Part shown: one piece after another, positions 8,693-19,746 of the stretch
Numbering within the stretch: the first letter of the stretch is position 1
How the letters are laid out: every line of letters begins with the position of its first letter
Notes under the pieces: generated by a model
The model's input: only the letters and a program-made list of their open reading frames with translations
What the model was told of the DNA's origin: nothing
The model's database searches: none
Program-made: the position numbers and the translations under genes
Assembly: GCF_014652415.1 (NCBI RefSeq)
Contig: NZ_BMYT01000001.1
Span: forward strand, 310,001 to 374,000
Direction of reading: 5' to 3'
DNA length: 64,000 nucleotides
DNA from: Affinundibacterium macrobrachii
GTDB taxonomy: Bacteria; Pseudomonadota; Gammaproteobacteria; Burkholderiales; Burkholderiaceae_D

Positions 8693-9478
8693 TCAATGGG
8701 CTCGTGCAAATTGAAACAAATCAAAAAAGTTTTGCGTGGTTTGTTCTTGCACTTGCTTCAGCGGTAGCTCTTTTAAATCCGCCAAAAACTCGCCGACATG
8801 TTTTACAAAGCCAGGTTCATTCATTTTGCCACGATGCGGTGCGGGAGCCAGATAAGGTGAATCCGTCTCTATCAAAATTCGCTCAATCGGCAAGGCTTTC
8901 GCGACGGCTTGTAAATCTTTTGCACTCTTGAAAGTTAAGATTCCCGAGAAAGAAATATAAAAACCCATCTCCACCGCTGCTTGTGCCACCTCTAAAGATT
9001 CGGTGAAGCAGTGCATCACACCCGCCACACCGCCTTGATCAGTACCTGCGCCCTCTTCGCGCATAATGCGTATAGTATCTTCCGCCGCTGCTCGGGTGTG
9101 AATAATCAAGGGTTTGCGACTTAAGCGTGAAGCCCGAATATGCTGGCGAAAACGCTCACGCTGCCATTCTAAATCGCCCTTCAATCGAAAATAATCCAAG
9201 CCAGTTTCACCAATCGCAATGATCTTAGGATGCTGCGACAACTCAACTAAACGCTCTGCACTTGGATCTTCCGTATCTTCGTAATCAGGATGCACGCCAA
9301 CCGATGCGTAGATATGCGGATACTGCTCAGCAAGCGCCAAAACTTGTGGGAAGTCGGGCAGATCAACCGAAACACACAACGCATGGGTGACGCCATTGTC
9401 TTCCATGCGTTGCAGTAGCTCAGGCATACGCGCTGCCAATTCTGGGAAGTTAATATGACAATGAGAATCGATATACAT
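8693..9478 (-). CDS. TatD-family metal-dependent deoxyribonuclease
   Basis: The 261-residue protein is a TIM-barrel amidohydrolase-type hydrolase. Metal ligands are visible as DSHCHINFP (residues 4-12), GETGLDYF, PLIIHTRAA, GVMHCFTES and ETDSPYLAP. Family members are cytosolic 3'-5' exonucleases or DNases implicated in DNA repair or turnover. The length is normal. In many Burkholderiales the copy nearest holB/tmk is also called TatD; this one lies beside lpxB and the ankyrin gene instead. The start is supported by an AGGA sequence 11 bases upstream. Confidence 0.92.
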   Translation of the reverse strand: MYIDSHCHINFPELAARMPELLQRMEDNGVTHALCVSVDLPDFPQVLALAEQYPHIYASVGVHPDYEDTEDPSAERLVELSQHPKIIAIGETGLDYFRLKGDLEWQRERFRQHIRASRLSRKPLIIHTRAAAEDTIRIMREEGAGTDQGGVAGVMHCFTESLEVAQAAVEMGFYISFSGILTFKSAKDLQAVAKALPIERILIETDSPYLAPAPHRGKMNEPGFVKHVGEFLADLKELPLKQVQEQTTQNFFDLFQFARAH

Positions 9479-9607
9479 GGTGAAAATTTCCTGCTGAATT
9501 TGAATGCGACTTTGAGCTACTGATTGTTAAGGCGTCTTGCCGTGTAATGCTCGCTGCACGGTTCGCGATTTCCTAACGCGAGCTTTGCGAATGGATGCGC
9601 GACCCGA

Positions 9608-10756
9608 CTAGCGATTATGAATAAGATTGAGCACCGCTTGTGCCGAGATACCCGCCGTATCACGCAACAAATCCTGGTGCATATTGGCAAAGCGCAGCTT
9701 TAATCGTTTTTGCAAAGCGACGTCATTGAGCTGCTGCCACAAAGCATCTGCCATATTTTGCGGTGTTGCTGCGGATTGCAAAAATTCTGGTACCAAGAAA
9801 TCTTCGGCAATGATGTTCGGCAAACCTATCCAAGGCTGGTAACCCATGTGCTTTAATACATGCCAAGATGCCGCCATCATCTTATAGGCGATCACCATCG
9901 GTTTTTTAAACAAGGCGACTTCCAATGAAGCCGTTCCTGACGCCACCAACACTACATCGGCAGCGGCAATCGCTGTGTGTGACTTGCCTTCCATGAGCAG
10001 AATCGGCACTTCATCCAATTGCGCAGCCAATACCAGCTCGGAATAATATGCTCGCTGTTTTGCACCAACCATCGGCACCAAGAATTGCAAATGCGGATCG
10101 CGTTGTAAAAGTAATTTTGCCGTCGCAATAAACGCTGTCGTATTGTATTTAATCTCCGACATACGACTACCCGGCAAAATCGTCACAACACGTGCGTCTG
10201 CTTCTAGTCCAAGTTCCTCACGCGCGGCTTCCACATCCGGCTCCATTGGTATCACTTGTGCCAAAGGATGCCCAACGTAAGTCGCGGGAATGCCTGCTTT
10301 GCGATAAATCTCTTCTTCAAACGGAAAGATCACTAACATATGCGAAACCGCTTCGGCGATCTTTTTGATTCTGCCGCCACGCCAAGCCCAAATCGATGGA
10401 CTGATGTAATGCATGGTCGGAATCCCAGCGCGCTTGAGTTGAACTTCTAAATCCAAATTAAAATCTGGCGCATCAACACCAATAAACACATCAGGCTTTT
10501 CGTCCAACAACTGCGCCATTAATTGTTTGCGTATCCCTGAAATTTCGCGATAGTGCATTAACACTTCGAACAAGCCGCGGACCGACAGCTTCTCCATAGG
10601 ATAATCGCTTTGAAATCCATATTCGGCCATGTGCTTACCACCGATCCCATGCATCAAGGAATCGGGCAATTGCGGACGCAAGCCCGACAATAAGCGGGCT
10701 GCCAACATATCGCCAGAGGTTTCTCCGGCGACCATAGAAATAATAGGACGAGTCAC
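9608..10756 (-). CDS. lpxB: lipid-A-disaccharide synthase
   Basis: LpxB joins UDP-2,3-diacylglucosamine and lipid X to form lipid A disaccharide at the inner membrane (GT19 family). The start was set at a GTG (10756), which gives 382 residues, the E. coli length, with MVAGETSGDMLAARLL near the N-terminus. The longer open frame to 10870 would overlap lpxA by 86 bp and is unlikely. Family motifs include DAPDFNLDLE, HYISPSIWAWRGGR, LPGSRMSEI and SGTASLEVAL. It follows lpxA by 28 bp and is the last gene of the rpsB-to-lpxB block. rnhB, often next in related genomes, is not adjacent here. Confidence 0.95.
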   Translation of the reverse strand: MTRPIISMVAGETSGDMLAARLLSGLRPQLPDSLMHGIGGKHMAEYGFQSDYPMEKLSVRGLFEVLMHYREISGIRKQLMAQLLDEKPDVFIGVDAPDFNLDLEVQLKRAGIPTMHYISPSIWAWRGGRIKKIAEAVSHMLVIFPFEEEIYRKAGIPATYVGHPLAQVIPMEPDVEAAREELGLEADARVVTILPGSRMSEIKYNTTAFIATAKLLLQRDPHLQFLVPMVGAKQRAYYSELVLAAQLDEVPILLMEGKSHTAIAAADVVLVASGTASLEVALFKKPMVIAYKMMAASWHVLKHMGYQPWIGLPNIIAEDFLVPEFLQSAATPQNMADALWQQLNDVALQKRLKLRFANMHQDLLRDTAGISAQAVLNLIHNR

Positions 10757-10784
10757 AATGATGAGGCTGTGTTCATGAATCGAC

Positions 10785-11573
10785 TTAACGCACGATACCG
10801 CGCGTTGAAGTATCGAGGAATTGACGGAATGTCGAAATATGTTCAGCGATTTCTGCCGATTGCGCAGCAATTTCCTTGTCCAATTCCGCTTTTGCTTCGT
10901 CTAAAGTCAGACCCGATTTGTACAAGGTTTTATAAGCCTGGCGTATCGCAGAAATTTGTTCACGACTAAAGCCACGACGCTTCAAACCTTCAATATTAAT
11001 GCCGTGGGCGGCGGCTGGATTACCATTCAAAATCACAAATGGCGGCACATCCTGCGTCAAACTCGTGCTCATCCCTACCATCGCATGCGCGCCAATTTTG
11101 CAGAATTGATGGACGTTGGAGAATCCACCCAAAATCACCCAATCACCAATATGTACATGGCCGGCCAAAGCCGCATTATTCGCGAAAATCGTGCGATTGC
11201 CGACGTGACAATCATGCGCAATGTGCACGTAGGCCATAATCCAGTTATCACTACCCACGCGTGTGACACCGCCATCTTGCACCGTACCTAGATTAAAAGT
11301 GCAAAATTCACGTACCACATTGCGGTCACCGATCTCCAGCAACGTTGGTTCACCCGCATATTTCTTATCTTGCGGTGCGGCGCCAATCGAAGAAAATTGG
11401 AAAAACTGATTGTCTTTACCTATCGTCGTATGACCTTCAATCACCACATGCGGACCAATTGTCGTACCCGCATCGATACGCACATTGGGGCCGATAATTG
11501 AATAGGCACCAACTTCAACACTAGAGTCGAGTTGTGCTTTGGGATCAACAATTGCGGTGGAATGAATTGCCAT
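10785..11573 (-). CDS. lpxA: UDP-N-acetylglucosamine acyltransferase
   Basis: LpxA adds the 3-hydroxyacyl chain to UDP-GlcNAc, the first step of lipid A synthesis. The protein has 262 residues, with left-handed beta-helix hexapeptide repeats over about residues 1-185 (for example [20 protein letters not shown]) and a helical C-terminal domain. The catalytic His lies in [13 protein letters not shown]. The ATG follows an AGGAG sequence, 2 bp after the fabZ stop. The order lpxD-fabZ-lpxA-lpxB is conserved across Proteobacteria and balances lipid A synthesis with fatty acid synthesis. Confidence 0.97.
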   Translation of the reverse strand: MAIHSTAIVDPKAQLDSSVEVGAYSIIGPNVRIDAGTTIGPHVVIEGHTTIGKDNQFFQFSSIGAAPQDKKYAGEPTLLEIGDRNVVREFCTFNLGTVQDGGVTRVGSDNWIMAYVHIAHDCHVGNRTIFANNAALAGHVHIGDWVILGGFSNVHQFCKIGAHAMVGMSTSLTQDVPPFVILNGNPAAAHGINIEGLKRRGFSREQISAIRQAYKTLYKSGLTLDEAKAELDKEIAAQSAEIAEHISTFRQFLDTSTRGIVR

Positions 11574-11575
11574 CT

Positions 11576-12085
11576 TTATGCTCCTGTAGAAGCGCTAGTA
11601 CCTGTCGCAGCTGCGGTTTTCAGTTCGTCGTTGGTGGTGCGTAATGTGCACATTAATTCTGCCTCGACTGCCAATTGGCCATCCACCGTTGCCACAGCTT
11701 TGTATTTCCAAATGCCACGCGCAACGCGTAAAATTTCCACGTCCATTTTCAATTGATCGCCAGGGCCTACTGGGCGCTTGAAACGCACATTATCGATACC
11801 AACGAAATACACAATCGTATTTTCATCTGGTTTTTGGCCCATCGTCAGGAAGGATAAAATCGCTGCCGTTTGCGCCATGGCTTCCACCATCAACACGCCG
11901 GGCATCACTGGCTTGTTTGGGAAGTGTCCATTAAAAAATTCTTCATTTGCCGTGACGTTTTTGATCGCTGTAATTGATTTGCCGCTTTCCCAAGTCAACA
12001 CGCGATCAACCAACAACATCGGATAACGATGTGGCAGGTATTGTTTAATCTGGTTGATGTCCAAGCTTTTATCGATGTTTTCCAT
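11576..12085 (-). CDS. fabZ: 3-hydroxyacyl-ACP dehydratase FabZ
   Basis: FabZ dehydrates 3-hydroxyacyl-ACP in the fatty acid elongation cycle. The hot-dog fold protein has 169 residues. The active-site segment [20 protein letters not shown] holds the catalytic His and, further on, Glu. It is slightly longer than the usual 145-155 residues because of an Ala/Thr/Ser-rich tail ([13 protein letters not shown]) that should be dispensable. It sits between lpxD (1 bp) and lpxA (2 bp) in a tightly packed operon. Confidence 0.96.
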   Translation of the reverse strand: MENIDKSLDINQIKQYLPHRYPMLLVDRVLTWESGKSITAIKNVTANEEFFNGHFPNKPVMPGVLMVEAMAQTAAILSFLTMGQKPDENTIVYFVGIDNVRFKRPVGPGDQLKMDVEILRVARGIWKYKAVATVDGQLAVEAELMCTLRTTNDELKTAAATGTSASTGA

Positions 12086-12086
12086 A

Positions 12087-13181
12087 CTATTCTTCTGAGT
12101 TAGAGGTATTTGAATATTGAATCGCTGATGCAGAAGTCTGTGCTTTGACAGTCTTCTCTAATTGTTTGAGTTTGTCGCGCATGCTATCGAGATTGCGCAC
12201 AATCACCGCTGTTTTCTCCCAATCGGCGTTCTTTGCCAAAGGATAAAAACCAGTGTATTGGCCGGGTTCTAAAATCGAACGTGACACCATGCTGCCAGAT
12301 GAAATATGCACGTTATCGACGATAGTCAGATGTCCTAAGACCATCGCAGCACCACCAAAGGTACAGTTCTTGCCGATCTTGGCACTACCTGCCACGCCTA
12401 CACAACCTGCCATCGCGGTATTTTCGCCGATATGGCAGTTGTGTCCAATTTGGATTTGATTGTCGAGCTTGACGCCATTTTCGATAATGGTATCAGCCAA
12501 AGCACCGCGATCTATGCTGGTATTGGCACCAACCTCAACATCGTCACCTATCACCACACGTCCAGTTTGTGGAATCTTGATCCATTTACCTTTTTCATTG
12601 GCAAAGCCAAAACCATCCGCACCAATCACCGCGCCAGAATGGATGATGCAACGCTGCCCGATCACGCAATCATTGTAAATACTAACATTCGCATTGATTT
12701 GACTATGATCACCAATCGCAACGCCTCGACCTATCGACACACCGGCGGCGATCACCACATGCTCACCAATCACAGCACCAGCTTCAATCGACACATGCGC
12801 TGCAATACTCGCGCTGGCTGCTACTTCCGCTTGCGGGCTTACCCACGCTGACGGATGTACGCCTTGAGTTGCCGCGATAGAATTGATATCGAAGAAGTAC
12901 TGTGCAGCTTTCGCAAAATACACGTAAGGATTCGCAGTAATGATGCGCGCACCTTGGTAGCTATTAGCTAATTGCTGATGATCTTGTTCTGACAAAATCA
13001 AAGCGATCGCCTGCGTTTTTTCCGCTTGCGATCTGAATTTGGAATTGGAGAGGAAGGTGATATGACGATCGCTCGCATCACTTAATGGGGCAATGCCGAC
13101 GACCTGAATATCAGGATTACCAATTAACTGACCACCGAAGCGATCGACTAACTCCCCTAGTCGAATGCTTTTATTTGTCAT
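12087..13181 (-). CDS. lpxD: UDP-3-O-acylglucosamine N-acyltransferase
   Basis: LpxD N-acylates UDP-3-O-acylglucosamine, the third step of lipid A synthesis. The N-terminal uridine-binding domain (about residues 1-100) precedes a left-handed beta-helix of hexapeptide repeats (about 105-310, for example [20 protein letters not shown]). The catalytic His lies in [13 protein letters not shown]. The 364-residue length is slightly above E. coli (341) because of a Ser/Thr-rich C-terminal extension. The gene begins 2 bp after ompH and is co-transcribed with fabZ and lpxA. Confidence 0.97.
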   Translation of the reverse strand: MTNKSIRLGELVDRFGGQLIGNPDIQVVGIAPLSDASDRHITFLSNSKFRSQAEKTQAIALILSEQDHQQLANSYQGARIITANPYVYFAKAAQYFFDINSIAATQGVHPSAWVSPQAEVAASASIAAHVSIEAGAVIGEHVVIAAGVSIGRGVAIGDHSQINANVSIYNDCVIGQRCIIHSGAVIGADGFGFANEKGKWIKIPQTGRVVIGDDVEVGANTSIDRGALADTIIENGVKLDNQIQIGHNCHIGENTAMAGCVGVAGSAKIGKNCTFGGAAMVLGHLTIVDNVHISSGSMVSRSILEPGQYTGFYPLAKNADWEKTAVIVRNLDSMRDKLKQLEKTVKAQTSASAIQYSNTSNSEE

Positions 13182-13183
13182 TT

Positions 13184-13702
13184 TTATTTGGAAAGTGCTT
13201 TCAGTACTTTATCTGTAATATCGATGCGTGGATTAACATAAGAAGCGTCTTGTACCACGATGTCAATTTTTTCTGCCTCAGCAATTTGGCGCACGATTTT
13301 CAAAGCACGTTCGCCCAGCGCAATCGCTTCTTCTTGACGACGCTGTGCCAAATCTTCATTGTAAATACGTTGCTTACGATTAAAGTCTTGATCCAGTTCA
13401 GTTAATTCACGCTGACGACGAAGACGCTCGACTTCGGACAAAGACGGCGCATCTTTTTCATACTTGCGATAAGCACTACGAAAACGCTCATTCACTTCAT
13501 CAAGTTCTTTTTTGCGCTTAGAGAATTCTTGCTCGATACGGGATGATGCAATTTTTGCTGGAACCGACTCGTCCAAAACGCGCTGTCCATTAAAAAAAGC
13601 AACTTTAAAGTCCTGCGCCTGTACTTGCGCAAAAGCTAGCAACGAAGCCGCGCCAAAAAAGAAATTGCGCATCAATTTGGACGGATTAGATATGTGACTC
13701 AA
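13184..13702 (-). CDS. ompH: Skp/OmpH-type periplasmic chaperone
   Basis: Skp/OmpH holds unfolded outer-membrane proteins in the periplasm before BamA-mediated insertion. A signal peptide ([20 protein letters not shown] core) is followed by a charged helical region of about 100 residues ([19 protein letters not shown] onward), the tentacles of the Skp trimer. The start is ambiguous. A TTG at 13702 has GGAG six bases upstream and gives 172 residues. The ATG at 13672 has no evident Shine-Dalgarno but begins directly at the signal peptide; a GTG at 13714 is less likely. It lies between bamA and lpxD, as in E. coli. Confidence 0.9.
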   Translation of the reverse strand: MSHISNPSKLMRNFFFGAASLLAFAQVQAQDFKVAFFNGQRVLDESVPAKIASSRIEQEFSKRKKELDEVNERFRSAYRKYEKDAPSLSEVERLRRQRELTELDQDFNRKQRIYNEDLAQRRQEEAIALGERALKIVRQIAEAEKIDIVVQDASYVNPRIDITDKVLKALSK

Positions 13703-13778
13703 AATATTCTCCACATTACGAACTTCAAATTACCAACAAGCGAATCTCAAACGCAAAACAACTATAACATCTAGGAAA

Positions 13779-16133
13779 TTAGAATCCAGTTCCCATTGTA
13801 AACTGGAAGCCCTGACGACGATCATCCGGTTTCGCATTTAAAGCCTTACCGAAACTCAATTTCAAAGGCCCCATAGGGGAAATCCAGCTAATCCCCATAC
13901 CTACCGAGGTTTTCATATCCTGAGCGCGAATTTTTTGTCCTTCGTCGAACACATTACCGACGTCAAAGAAGGTGAACCAACGCAAGGACTTATCTGCACC
14001 AGGGAATGGAATTTGTAATTCTACATTACCAACTATACGTGTGGCACCACCAAGTGTGTCTCCACGCGGATCTTTGGTTCCTAAAGATCCAGGTTCAAAC
14101 CCACGAACCGATCCAATACCACCAGCATAGAAGTTTTTAAACACAGGATAAGGTTTACCTGCCAAACCATGACCATAGTTGACCTCACCGTTCATCGCCA
14201 AAATGACTGAGCGATAAACCGGCTTGTAGTACTCGTGTTTATAAATTGCACGATAGTACTTAAACTCGCCATAAGCAGAAACTTCAAGATTAATTCGTTG
14301 ATAACGGCCGATTGAAGGCGTCAATACATTATCACGACTATCACGCTGCCAAGCGACCGATAAAGGAATCGAATCATTGGTCGCACTACCGACACCCCAC
14401 AAAGGATTGGTAGGATCTTTAACAATTTCTCGGCCGCCAAAATCAGCAACATACTTCAAGTAGCGATATGGACTGTCGGTATAAGTATCAATTTTTGAGC
14501 GTTCTAAACCGATACCGAAAAATACGGTATCTAACTCAGAAAATGGAATCCCGTAGCGTAAATTACCGCCAGAGGATTGAATACGGTAGTAACCATAAGC
14601 ACCAATCGGCGGCAAGGAAGTACGAATATAAGCATCGATACTACGGCTAATGCCGTCGTCAGTTACGTAAGGATCAACGTGCGTTAACGCAATCGTCCGA
14701 TTGTATTTACTGGTGTTGATATCCAAGCCTATCGTGTCACCGCTACCGAACGCATTTACTTGCTGGATAGAACCTGTGATCGTCACTTTCTCAGCACTAG
14801 AATAACCAGCACCAATCATGATGTTACCGGTTGGTTTTTCAGTGACGCTCAAGTTGACATCAACCTGATCAATGCTAGTTGGCACTTCAGGTGTGTCAAC
14901 AGTAACTTCTTTAAAAAAGCCCAAATATTCAACACGATCACGCGATACTTTAATCTTTTCGCCGTCGTACCAAGAACCCTCAAATTGCCTAAATTCACGA
15001 CGAATAACTTCATCACGGGTACGCGTATTGCCAGCTAAATTAATGCGGCGCACATACACACGCTTGCCTGGATCAACGAAAATAGTAAATGCGACTTCTT
15101 TTTTCTCTTTATCTACCAAAGGATTCGCGACGACATTCGCAAAGGCATATCCAAAATTACCCATGCGATCAGTAATTCGCTTGGTACTTGCGGTTAATAG
15201 GCCCGCATTGTAGGTCTCGTTTTTCTTCAGCAACATGAGCGAAGCTAGTTCATCTTCACGGCCAAAAGTCTCGCCTTCAATCTTGATGTCGGTAACTTTA
15301 TATTTATCACCTTCATCAATATTTAAGGTGATGTAAACTTGCTTTTTATCTGGAGTAATCGAAATCTGAGTGGAAGTGACTTGCATTTCCAAGTAACCAC
15401 GATTTTGGTAAAACGAACGTATCGTTTCGACGTCACCTGACAACTTTTGCTTTGAATATTGATCCGCTTTGGAATACCAACTAAACCATGTTGGTGTACT
15501 CAAGGCCAGCATTTCTTTTAATTCACCGTCAGAAAATGCCTTATTTCCAATGATATTAATTTGCGCGATTTTGGCAACATCGCCCTCGTCAACAGCAAAC
15601 GTCACGTTAACGCGGTTACGTTCAATAGGGGTGATGGTGGTGGTAATTTGTGCGCCGTATAAACCACGTGACAGATATTGTTTCTTTAACTCTTGCTCAG
15701 CGCGATCCACAGTTGCTTTATCAAAGATACGCGTTTCGCCAACGCCAATATCTTTCAAGGCTTTAACTAATTGATCTTTTTCAAATTCTTTGGTGCCAGT
15801 GAAATCAACGGCAGAGATGGTTGGTCGCTCATCCAAAAGAATAACCAATACGCCGTCTTCTACTTCTATCTGCACATCTTTAAAGAAACCAGTTGCAAAC
15901 AAAGCTTTAATTGCTGCAATACTTTTTGCATCATTAAAAACTTCACCAACTCGCACAGGCAGATAACTAAAGACCGTTCCCGCTTCAGTTCTTTGCAGAC
16001 CTTCAACGCGGATTTCTTTCACTGTAAATGGTTCAATTGCAAGGGCATGACCAGAACACAAAGCTAAGGCTGCTGCGGAGATGAGATGACGAGGAAATGC
16101 TGGCAAAGTTAAATTCTCTAAAGGTAATTTCAT
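13779..16133 (-). CDS. bamA: outer membrane protein assembly factor BamA
   Basis: BamA is the central Omp85 subunit of the beta-barrel assembly machine. The 784-residue precursor has a signal peptide (about 1-32, ending GHALA), five POTRA domains (about 35-430) and a C-terminal 16-strand barrel (about 440-784). The diagnostic loop-6 motif VRGF occurs in GGIGSVRGFEPGSLG, and the C-terminal residue is Phe in a typical beta-signal (GFQFTMGTGF). It is preceded by rseP and followed by ompH, the classic envelope cluster order. The ompH start is 77 bp after the bamA stop. Confidence 0.98.
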   Translation of the reverse strand: MKLPLENLTLPAFPRHLISAAALALCSGHALAIEPFTVKEIRVEGLQRTEAGTVFSYLPVRVGEVFNDAKSIAAIKALFATGFFKDVQIEVEDGVLVILLDERPTISAVDFTGTKEFEKDQLVKALKDIGVGETRIFDKATVDRAEQELKKQYLSRGLYGAQITTTITPIERNRVNVTFAVDEGDVAKIAQINIIGNKAFSDGELKEMLALSTPTWFSWYSKADQYSKQKLSGDVETIRSFYQNRGYLEMQVTSTQISITPDKKQVYITLNIDEGDKYKVTDIKIEGETFGREDELASLMLLKKNETYNAGLLTASTKRITDRMGNFGYAFANVVANPLVDKEKKEVAFTIFVDPGKRVYVRRINLAGNTRTRDEVIRREFRQFEGSWYDGEKIKVSRDRVEYLGFFKEVTVDTPEVPTSIDQVDVNLSVTEKPTGNIMIGAGYSSAEKVTITGSIQQVNAFGSGDTIGLDINTSKYNRTIALTHVDPYVTDDGISRSIDAYIRTSLPPIGAYGYYRIQSSGGNLRYGIPFSELDTVFFGIGLERSKIDTYTDSPYRYLKYVADFGGREIVKDPTNPLWGVGSATNDSIPLSVAWQRDSRDNVLTPSIGRYQRINLEVSAYGEFKYYRAIYKHEYYKPVYRSVILAMNGEVNYGHGLAGKPYPVFKNFYAGGIGSVRGFEPGSLGTKDPRGDTLGGATRIVGNVELQIPFPGADKSLRWFTFFDVGNVFDEGQKIRAQDMKTSVGMGISWISPMGPLKLSFGKALNAKPDDRRQGFQFTMGTGF

Positions 16134-16203
16134 TGGGGTTTTTCAGTCTCAATATTTCTACTTGATTGCAGCTTTTACAACGCAGCGATGAATAAGCTAC
16201 GTA

Positions 16204-17577
16204 TTATGACATCTGTCGGACGATATCATTAAAAAAAGCAACAAGCATTAAACACAACAGCACAGTTAGCCCTCCTCGCTGCGCCATCTCTACATACTTC
16301 TCGGGAATTGCTCTCCCTGTTAAAACTTCCAGCGAATAATACAACAAATGGCCGCCATCTAACACAGGTATAGGGAGCAAATTCATTACACCTAGACTGA
16401 TACTGATCAAGGCGATAAATTGAAGATAGCTAATCCACCCTATCCTTGCAGTCTGACCGGCATAATCAGCAATCGTGATTGGCCCTGTAATATTGCGCCA
16501 AGAGACTTCACCCGTGAGCATTTTGCGTATCATTTTCAGCGTAAGCACACTGGTATCCCATGTACGCACCATACCGCGATAAGCCGACTCAATGACTGGA
16601 TAAGATAACTCGGTCATCTCAAGTTGCGCTCTAGGAGCAACTTGGATTTTTCCTACGATTTTTCCATTTTCTTCAACCGCTTCGGGTGTAACCACCACCT
16701 CAAATTCTTGTCCACCACCAAGCACTAACATCGTCAACGGCTTATTCGGCGATGCGTTGACCATATCTCTAAATGCTTGACTATCTAACACAGGCTGATC
16801 ATTGATTTGCATAATTTGATCGCCTGGCTTAAGACCTGCTTTGCTGGCCGCACCACCTTGAATAACATCATTCAAAATCGCCGGTGGTCGGAAAAACTCT
16901 ATGCCCAACTTATGCAAAAAATCCGATTCGAAGTCGGCTGAATTCAATTGCGACATCGGCAATTTCATTTCCATTACATCCGTACTGCTATGGCGATCTG
17001 GATTCTGACGCGCCACTTTTACTCGTGCCTCAGCTCCATCTAAGCCTAATTGCAGAAGTTTCCAGCGCATATCAGACCACGATTGCACTGGTTCTCCATT
17101 AATACTTTGAACTAAATCGCCATGACGCAAGCCTGAGGTATAAGCCATGGAAGTTTCGGAGGCAATTCTTAGCTTTGCCACAGGATCAGGCGTGCCATGT
17201 GTGTATAAAGCAGCGAACAAAAAAATCGCCAATATAAAATTAAAAATCGGCCCCGCAGCGACGATGGCAATTCGCTGCCAAACCGATTTGCGTGAGAAAT
17301 CACCCTCCAATTCCTGCGGACTAGCGTGAGAAACATCGACTTCTCTTGAGTCATAAAACTTTACGTAGCCACCCAATGGGATAGCGGACAGAGTCCATTC
17401 AGTCTCGCTATTTCCAAACTTTTTGATCCACAAAGGCTTACCCATTCCAACTGAGAATCTCAGCACTCTCACTCCACACAAACGGGCAACCCAAAAGTGT
17501 CCTAATTCATGGAAGATAATTAGAATTCCTAGCGCAAATATAAATGCGATTACGGTTTGCAGAAATTGTAAAGTCAT
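16204..17577 (-). CDS. rseP: RseP-type site-2 intramembrane metalloprotease
   Basis: RseP cleaves anti-sigma-E and remnant signal peptides in the inner membrane. The start was set at the ATG at 17577 because GGAGG lies 5 bases upstream; the ATG at 17589 overlaps that Shine-Dalgarno. The protein has 457 residues. The zinc-binding HELGH is at residues 23-27, followed by two PDZ domains (about 115-310). The third ligand motif is NLLPIPVLDGGHLLYY, in the conserved membrane helix. The dxr stop lies one base upstream, so the genes are translationally coupled. Confidence 0.96.
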   Translation of the reverse strand: MTLQFLQTVIAFIFALGILIIFHELGHFWVARLCGVRVLRFSVGMGKPLWIKKFGNSETEWTLSAIPLGGYVKFYDSREVDVSHASPQELEGDFSRKSVWQRIAIVAAGPIFNFILAIFLFAALYTHGTPDPVAKLRIASETSMAYTSGLRHGDLVQSINGEPVQSWSDMRWKLLQLGLDGAEARVKVARQNPDRHSSTDVMEMKLPMSQLNSADFESDFLHKLGIEFFRPPAILNDVIQGGAASKAGLKPGDQIMQINDQPVLDSQAFRDMVNASPNKPLTMLVLGGGQEFEVVVTPEAVEENGKIVGKIQVAPRAQLEMTELSYPVIESAYRGMVRTWDTSVLTLKMIRKMLTGEVSWRNITGPITIADYAGQTARIGWISYLQFIALISISLGVMNLLPIPVLDGGHLLYYSLEVLTGRAIPEKYVEMAQRGGLTVLLCLMLVAFFNDIVRQMS

Positions 17578-17578
17578 A

Positions 17579-18766
17579 TCAACCTCCAATTGCCGCTACA
17601 TGTTCAGAAGCAAATCGGCGCGTTTGCCTATCCACTTCGAGTATCGATGCCAAATCTGTCACACTTTGCGCAGAAATTTTCGCTAGAGATTCAGCGACAA
17701 CAGCTTCAATCTGCATAAAACCTATTTGTCCTTGCAAAAATGCCTCCACTGCAATTTCATTGGATGCATTCAAGACAGTCGGTGCTGAGCCGCCAGCACG
17801 CAAAGCATCGTAAGCAAGTTGCAAACATGGAAAACGTGCAAAATCAGGCTTAAAGAAGTTTAATTGCAAAAACTGACTAAGATCGAGCGCCTCTACACCA
17901 GATGCGATGCGCTCAGGATAAGCCAGCCCATAAGCGATAGGCGTACGCATATCTGGATTACCAAGTTGTGCTAGCAATGACCCATCAACATAAGACACCA
18001 TAGAATGAATTAAGCTTTGAGGATGAATTAACACTTCAATCTGATCTGCCGATGCGCCAAACAACCAGTGCGCTTCAATCACCTCCAGACCTTTGTTCAT
18101 CATGGTAGCGGAATCAACCGAAATTTTACGCCCCATCACCCAGTTTGGATGGGCAACCGCTTCGGCCGCTGTCACTTGCGGAAGCGTTGCAATATCGCGT
18201 TTTAAAAATGGACCACCAGATGCGGTTAAGATGATTTTTGCGATACCACTTACCTGCAAATCACGACCATAATTTTGTGGCAAACATTGAAAGATCGCAT
18301 TGTGCTCACTATCGATAGGCAATAAGCACGCGCCGCTTTTCGCAACCGCATCAATAAATAGCTGGCCTGACATCACCAAAGCTTCTTTATTTGCCAGCAG
18401 AATTCGTTTTCCCGCTTGAGCTGCCGCCATTGAAGCTGGCAAGCCTGCAGCACCAACAATTGCTGCCATCACGACATCGCACTCTGCCGCACTCGCAACC
18501 TCACATAGCGCTTCAGCGCCGGATAACACTACTGTCGTGCTAGAAAATTGCGCCAGCAAGTCACGAAGTTGCTGCGCATATTGAGGATCAGAAACGACCG
18601 CAAACTGTGGCTGAAATTGACGACATTGTTGCGCCAGTTTTTCTACCTGTTTATGCGCGCTTAAGGCAAAAACTTGATAACGTTCGGGATGACGAGCAAG
18701 CACATCGAGAGTCGAAACACCGATAGAACCAGTTGATCCTAAAATACAGATTCTTTGTTTTTGCAT
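17579..18766 (-). CDS. dxr: 1-deoxy-D-xylulose 5-phosphate reductoisomerase
   Basis: Dxr (IspC) converts DXP to MEP with NADPH, the committed step of the non-mevalonate isoprenoid pathway. From the ATG at 18766 the protein has 395 residues, the usual length. An upstream in-frame start at 18847 would overlap cdsA and is rejected. The NADPH-binding [14 protein letters not shown] is near the N-terminus, with [10 protein letters not shown] and the metal-binding [11 protein letters not shown] further on. It supplies isoprenoid for UppS, encoded two genes upstream. Confidence 0.97.
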   Translation of the reverse strand: MQKQRICILGSTGSIGVSTLDVLARHPERYQVFALSAHKQVEKLAQQCRQFQPQFAVVSDPQYAQQLRDLLAQFSSTTVVLSGAEALCEVASAAECDVVMAAIVGAAGLPASMAAAQAGKRILLANKEALVMSGQLFIDAVAKSGACLLPIDSEHNAIFQCLPQNYGRDLQVSGIAKIILTASGGPFLKRDIATLPQVTAAEAVAHPNWVMGRKISVDSATMMNKGLEVIEAHWLFGASADQIEVLIHPQSLIHSMVSYVDGSLLAQLGNPDMRTPIAYGLAYPERIASGVEALDLSQFLQLNFFKPDFARFPCLQLAYDALRAGGSAPTVLNASNEIAVEAFLQGQIGFMQIEAVVAESLAKISAQSVTDLASILEVDRQTRRFASEHVAAIGG

Positions 18767-18812
18767 ATGATTCAACAATTCGACAAATTGATTTGGGAAA
18801 TCAACGAGATAA

Positions 18813-19637
18813 TTACAAATTCCAAAGCGCGACGAACATCGCAGCAAATGGCAACACAGGAATCAAGGCATCAATGCGGTCAAGGACGCCGCCATGTCCA
18901 GGCAATAAACCGCTACTATCTTTCATACCGATACGGCGTTTTAATAGAGATTCAAATAAATCGCCAATCACACTAGCGACGGCAATTAAGATCATTAATA
19001 CCACCATCACGATAAGACCTTGGTGATGATAAATTCTCGCAGGTAAAGTATCTGATAGTGAAGGCAAGTAAGCACAGCTAAACGCAAACAGCAAAACTAA
19101 AACAGCACCACCAATTGCCCCCTCCCAAGACTTACCTGGCGAAATAGTTGGCGCAAGCTTTTTCTTTCCAATCGCTTTACCCACAAAATAAGCACCGATA
19201 TCAGCAATCCATACTAAAGCCAACACAGATAACAGCAACACAGCGGATTTGCCGAACAAATAGCTCATCGCGACAAAACATCCGAAGATGGTCACTGCAT
19301 ACACACCACTAATCAGTCCACTCGCAAAACTATTGATATCTGGCAGGCCGAATTTCAAGCTAGGAATCAGACCAAACACCCAAAACAGTACGCAAACAGT
19401 GAACAAAGTTTGCAAGGAAAAATTTGTTGTTTGCAAAGTGAGGTAAGCAAAAGCAAATGCCCACACTGCTGAAATGAGAATCGCACCTGGCTTATTAAAC
19501 AAGCGTTGACTCTCCCACATTGCCGCTGCCAAGAAAATCGCTGCTGCCGCTGTGAACGCCAAACTTGAGCCAGAAAATACGATGGGAATCAAGATCGATA
19601 ACAACACGATGGCGGTGAGAATTCTGGTTTTTAGCAT
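18813..19637 (-). CDS. cdsA: phosphatidate cytidylyltransferase
   Basis: CdsA makes CDP-diacylglycerol from phosphatidate and CTP, the branch point of phospholipid synthesis. The 274-residue protein has about seven to eight hydrophobic segments. The family signature near the C-terminus is visible as [26 protein letters not shown]. It is preceded by uppS with a 109-bp gap, so an internal promoter is possible, and followed 46 bp later by dxr. No strong Shine-Dalgarno precedes the ATG. Confidence 0.97.
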   Translation of the reverse strand: MLKTRILTAIVLLSILIPIVFSGSSLAFTAAAAIFLAAAMWESQRLFNKPGAILISAVWAFAFAYLTLQTTNFSLQTLFTVCVLFWVFGLIPSLKFGLPDINSFASGLISGVYAVTIFGCFVAMSYLFGKSAVLLLSVLALVWIADIGAYFVGKAIGKKKLAPTISPGKSWEGAIGGAVLVLLFAFSCAYLPSLSDTLPARIYHHQGLIVMVVLMILIAVASVIGDLFESLLKRRIGMKDSSGLLPGHGGVLDRIDALIPVLPFAAMFVALWNL

Positions 19638-19746
19638 AGCGTAGGTCTGAAAGAAAATGAGTCGTTGAAGTGTTAGTTGAATTTATTGTTTTAGGAATCG
19701 TAGACCGAATCGTTCAATAGCGCTATCTGGTATTAATACGTGACGC

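Noticed and set aside
10757..10870. N-terminal extension of lpxB into lpxA
   Set aside because: It would overlap lpxA by 86 bp and add non-family sequence. The GTG at 10756 gives the standard length.
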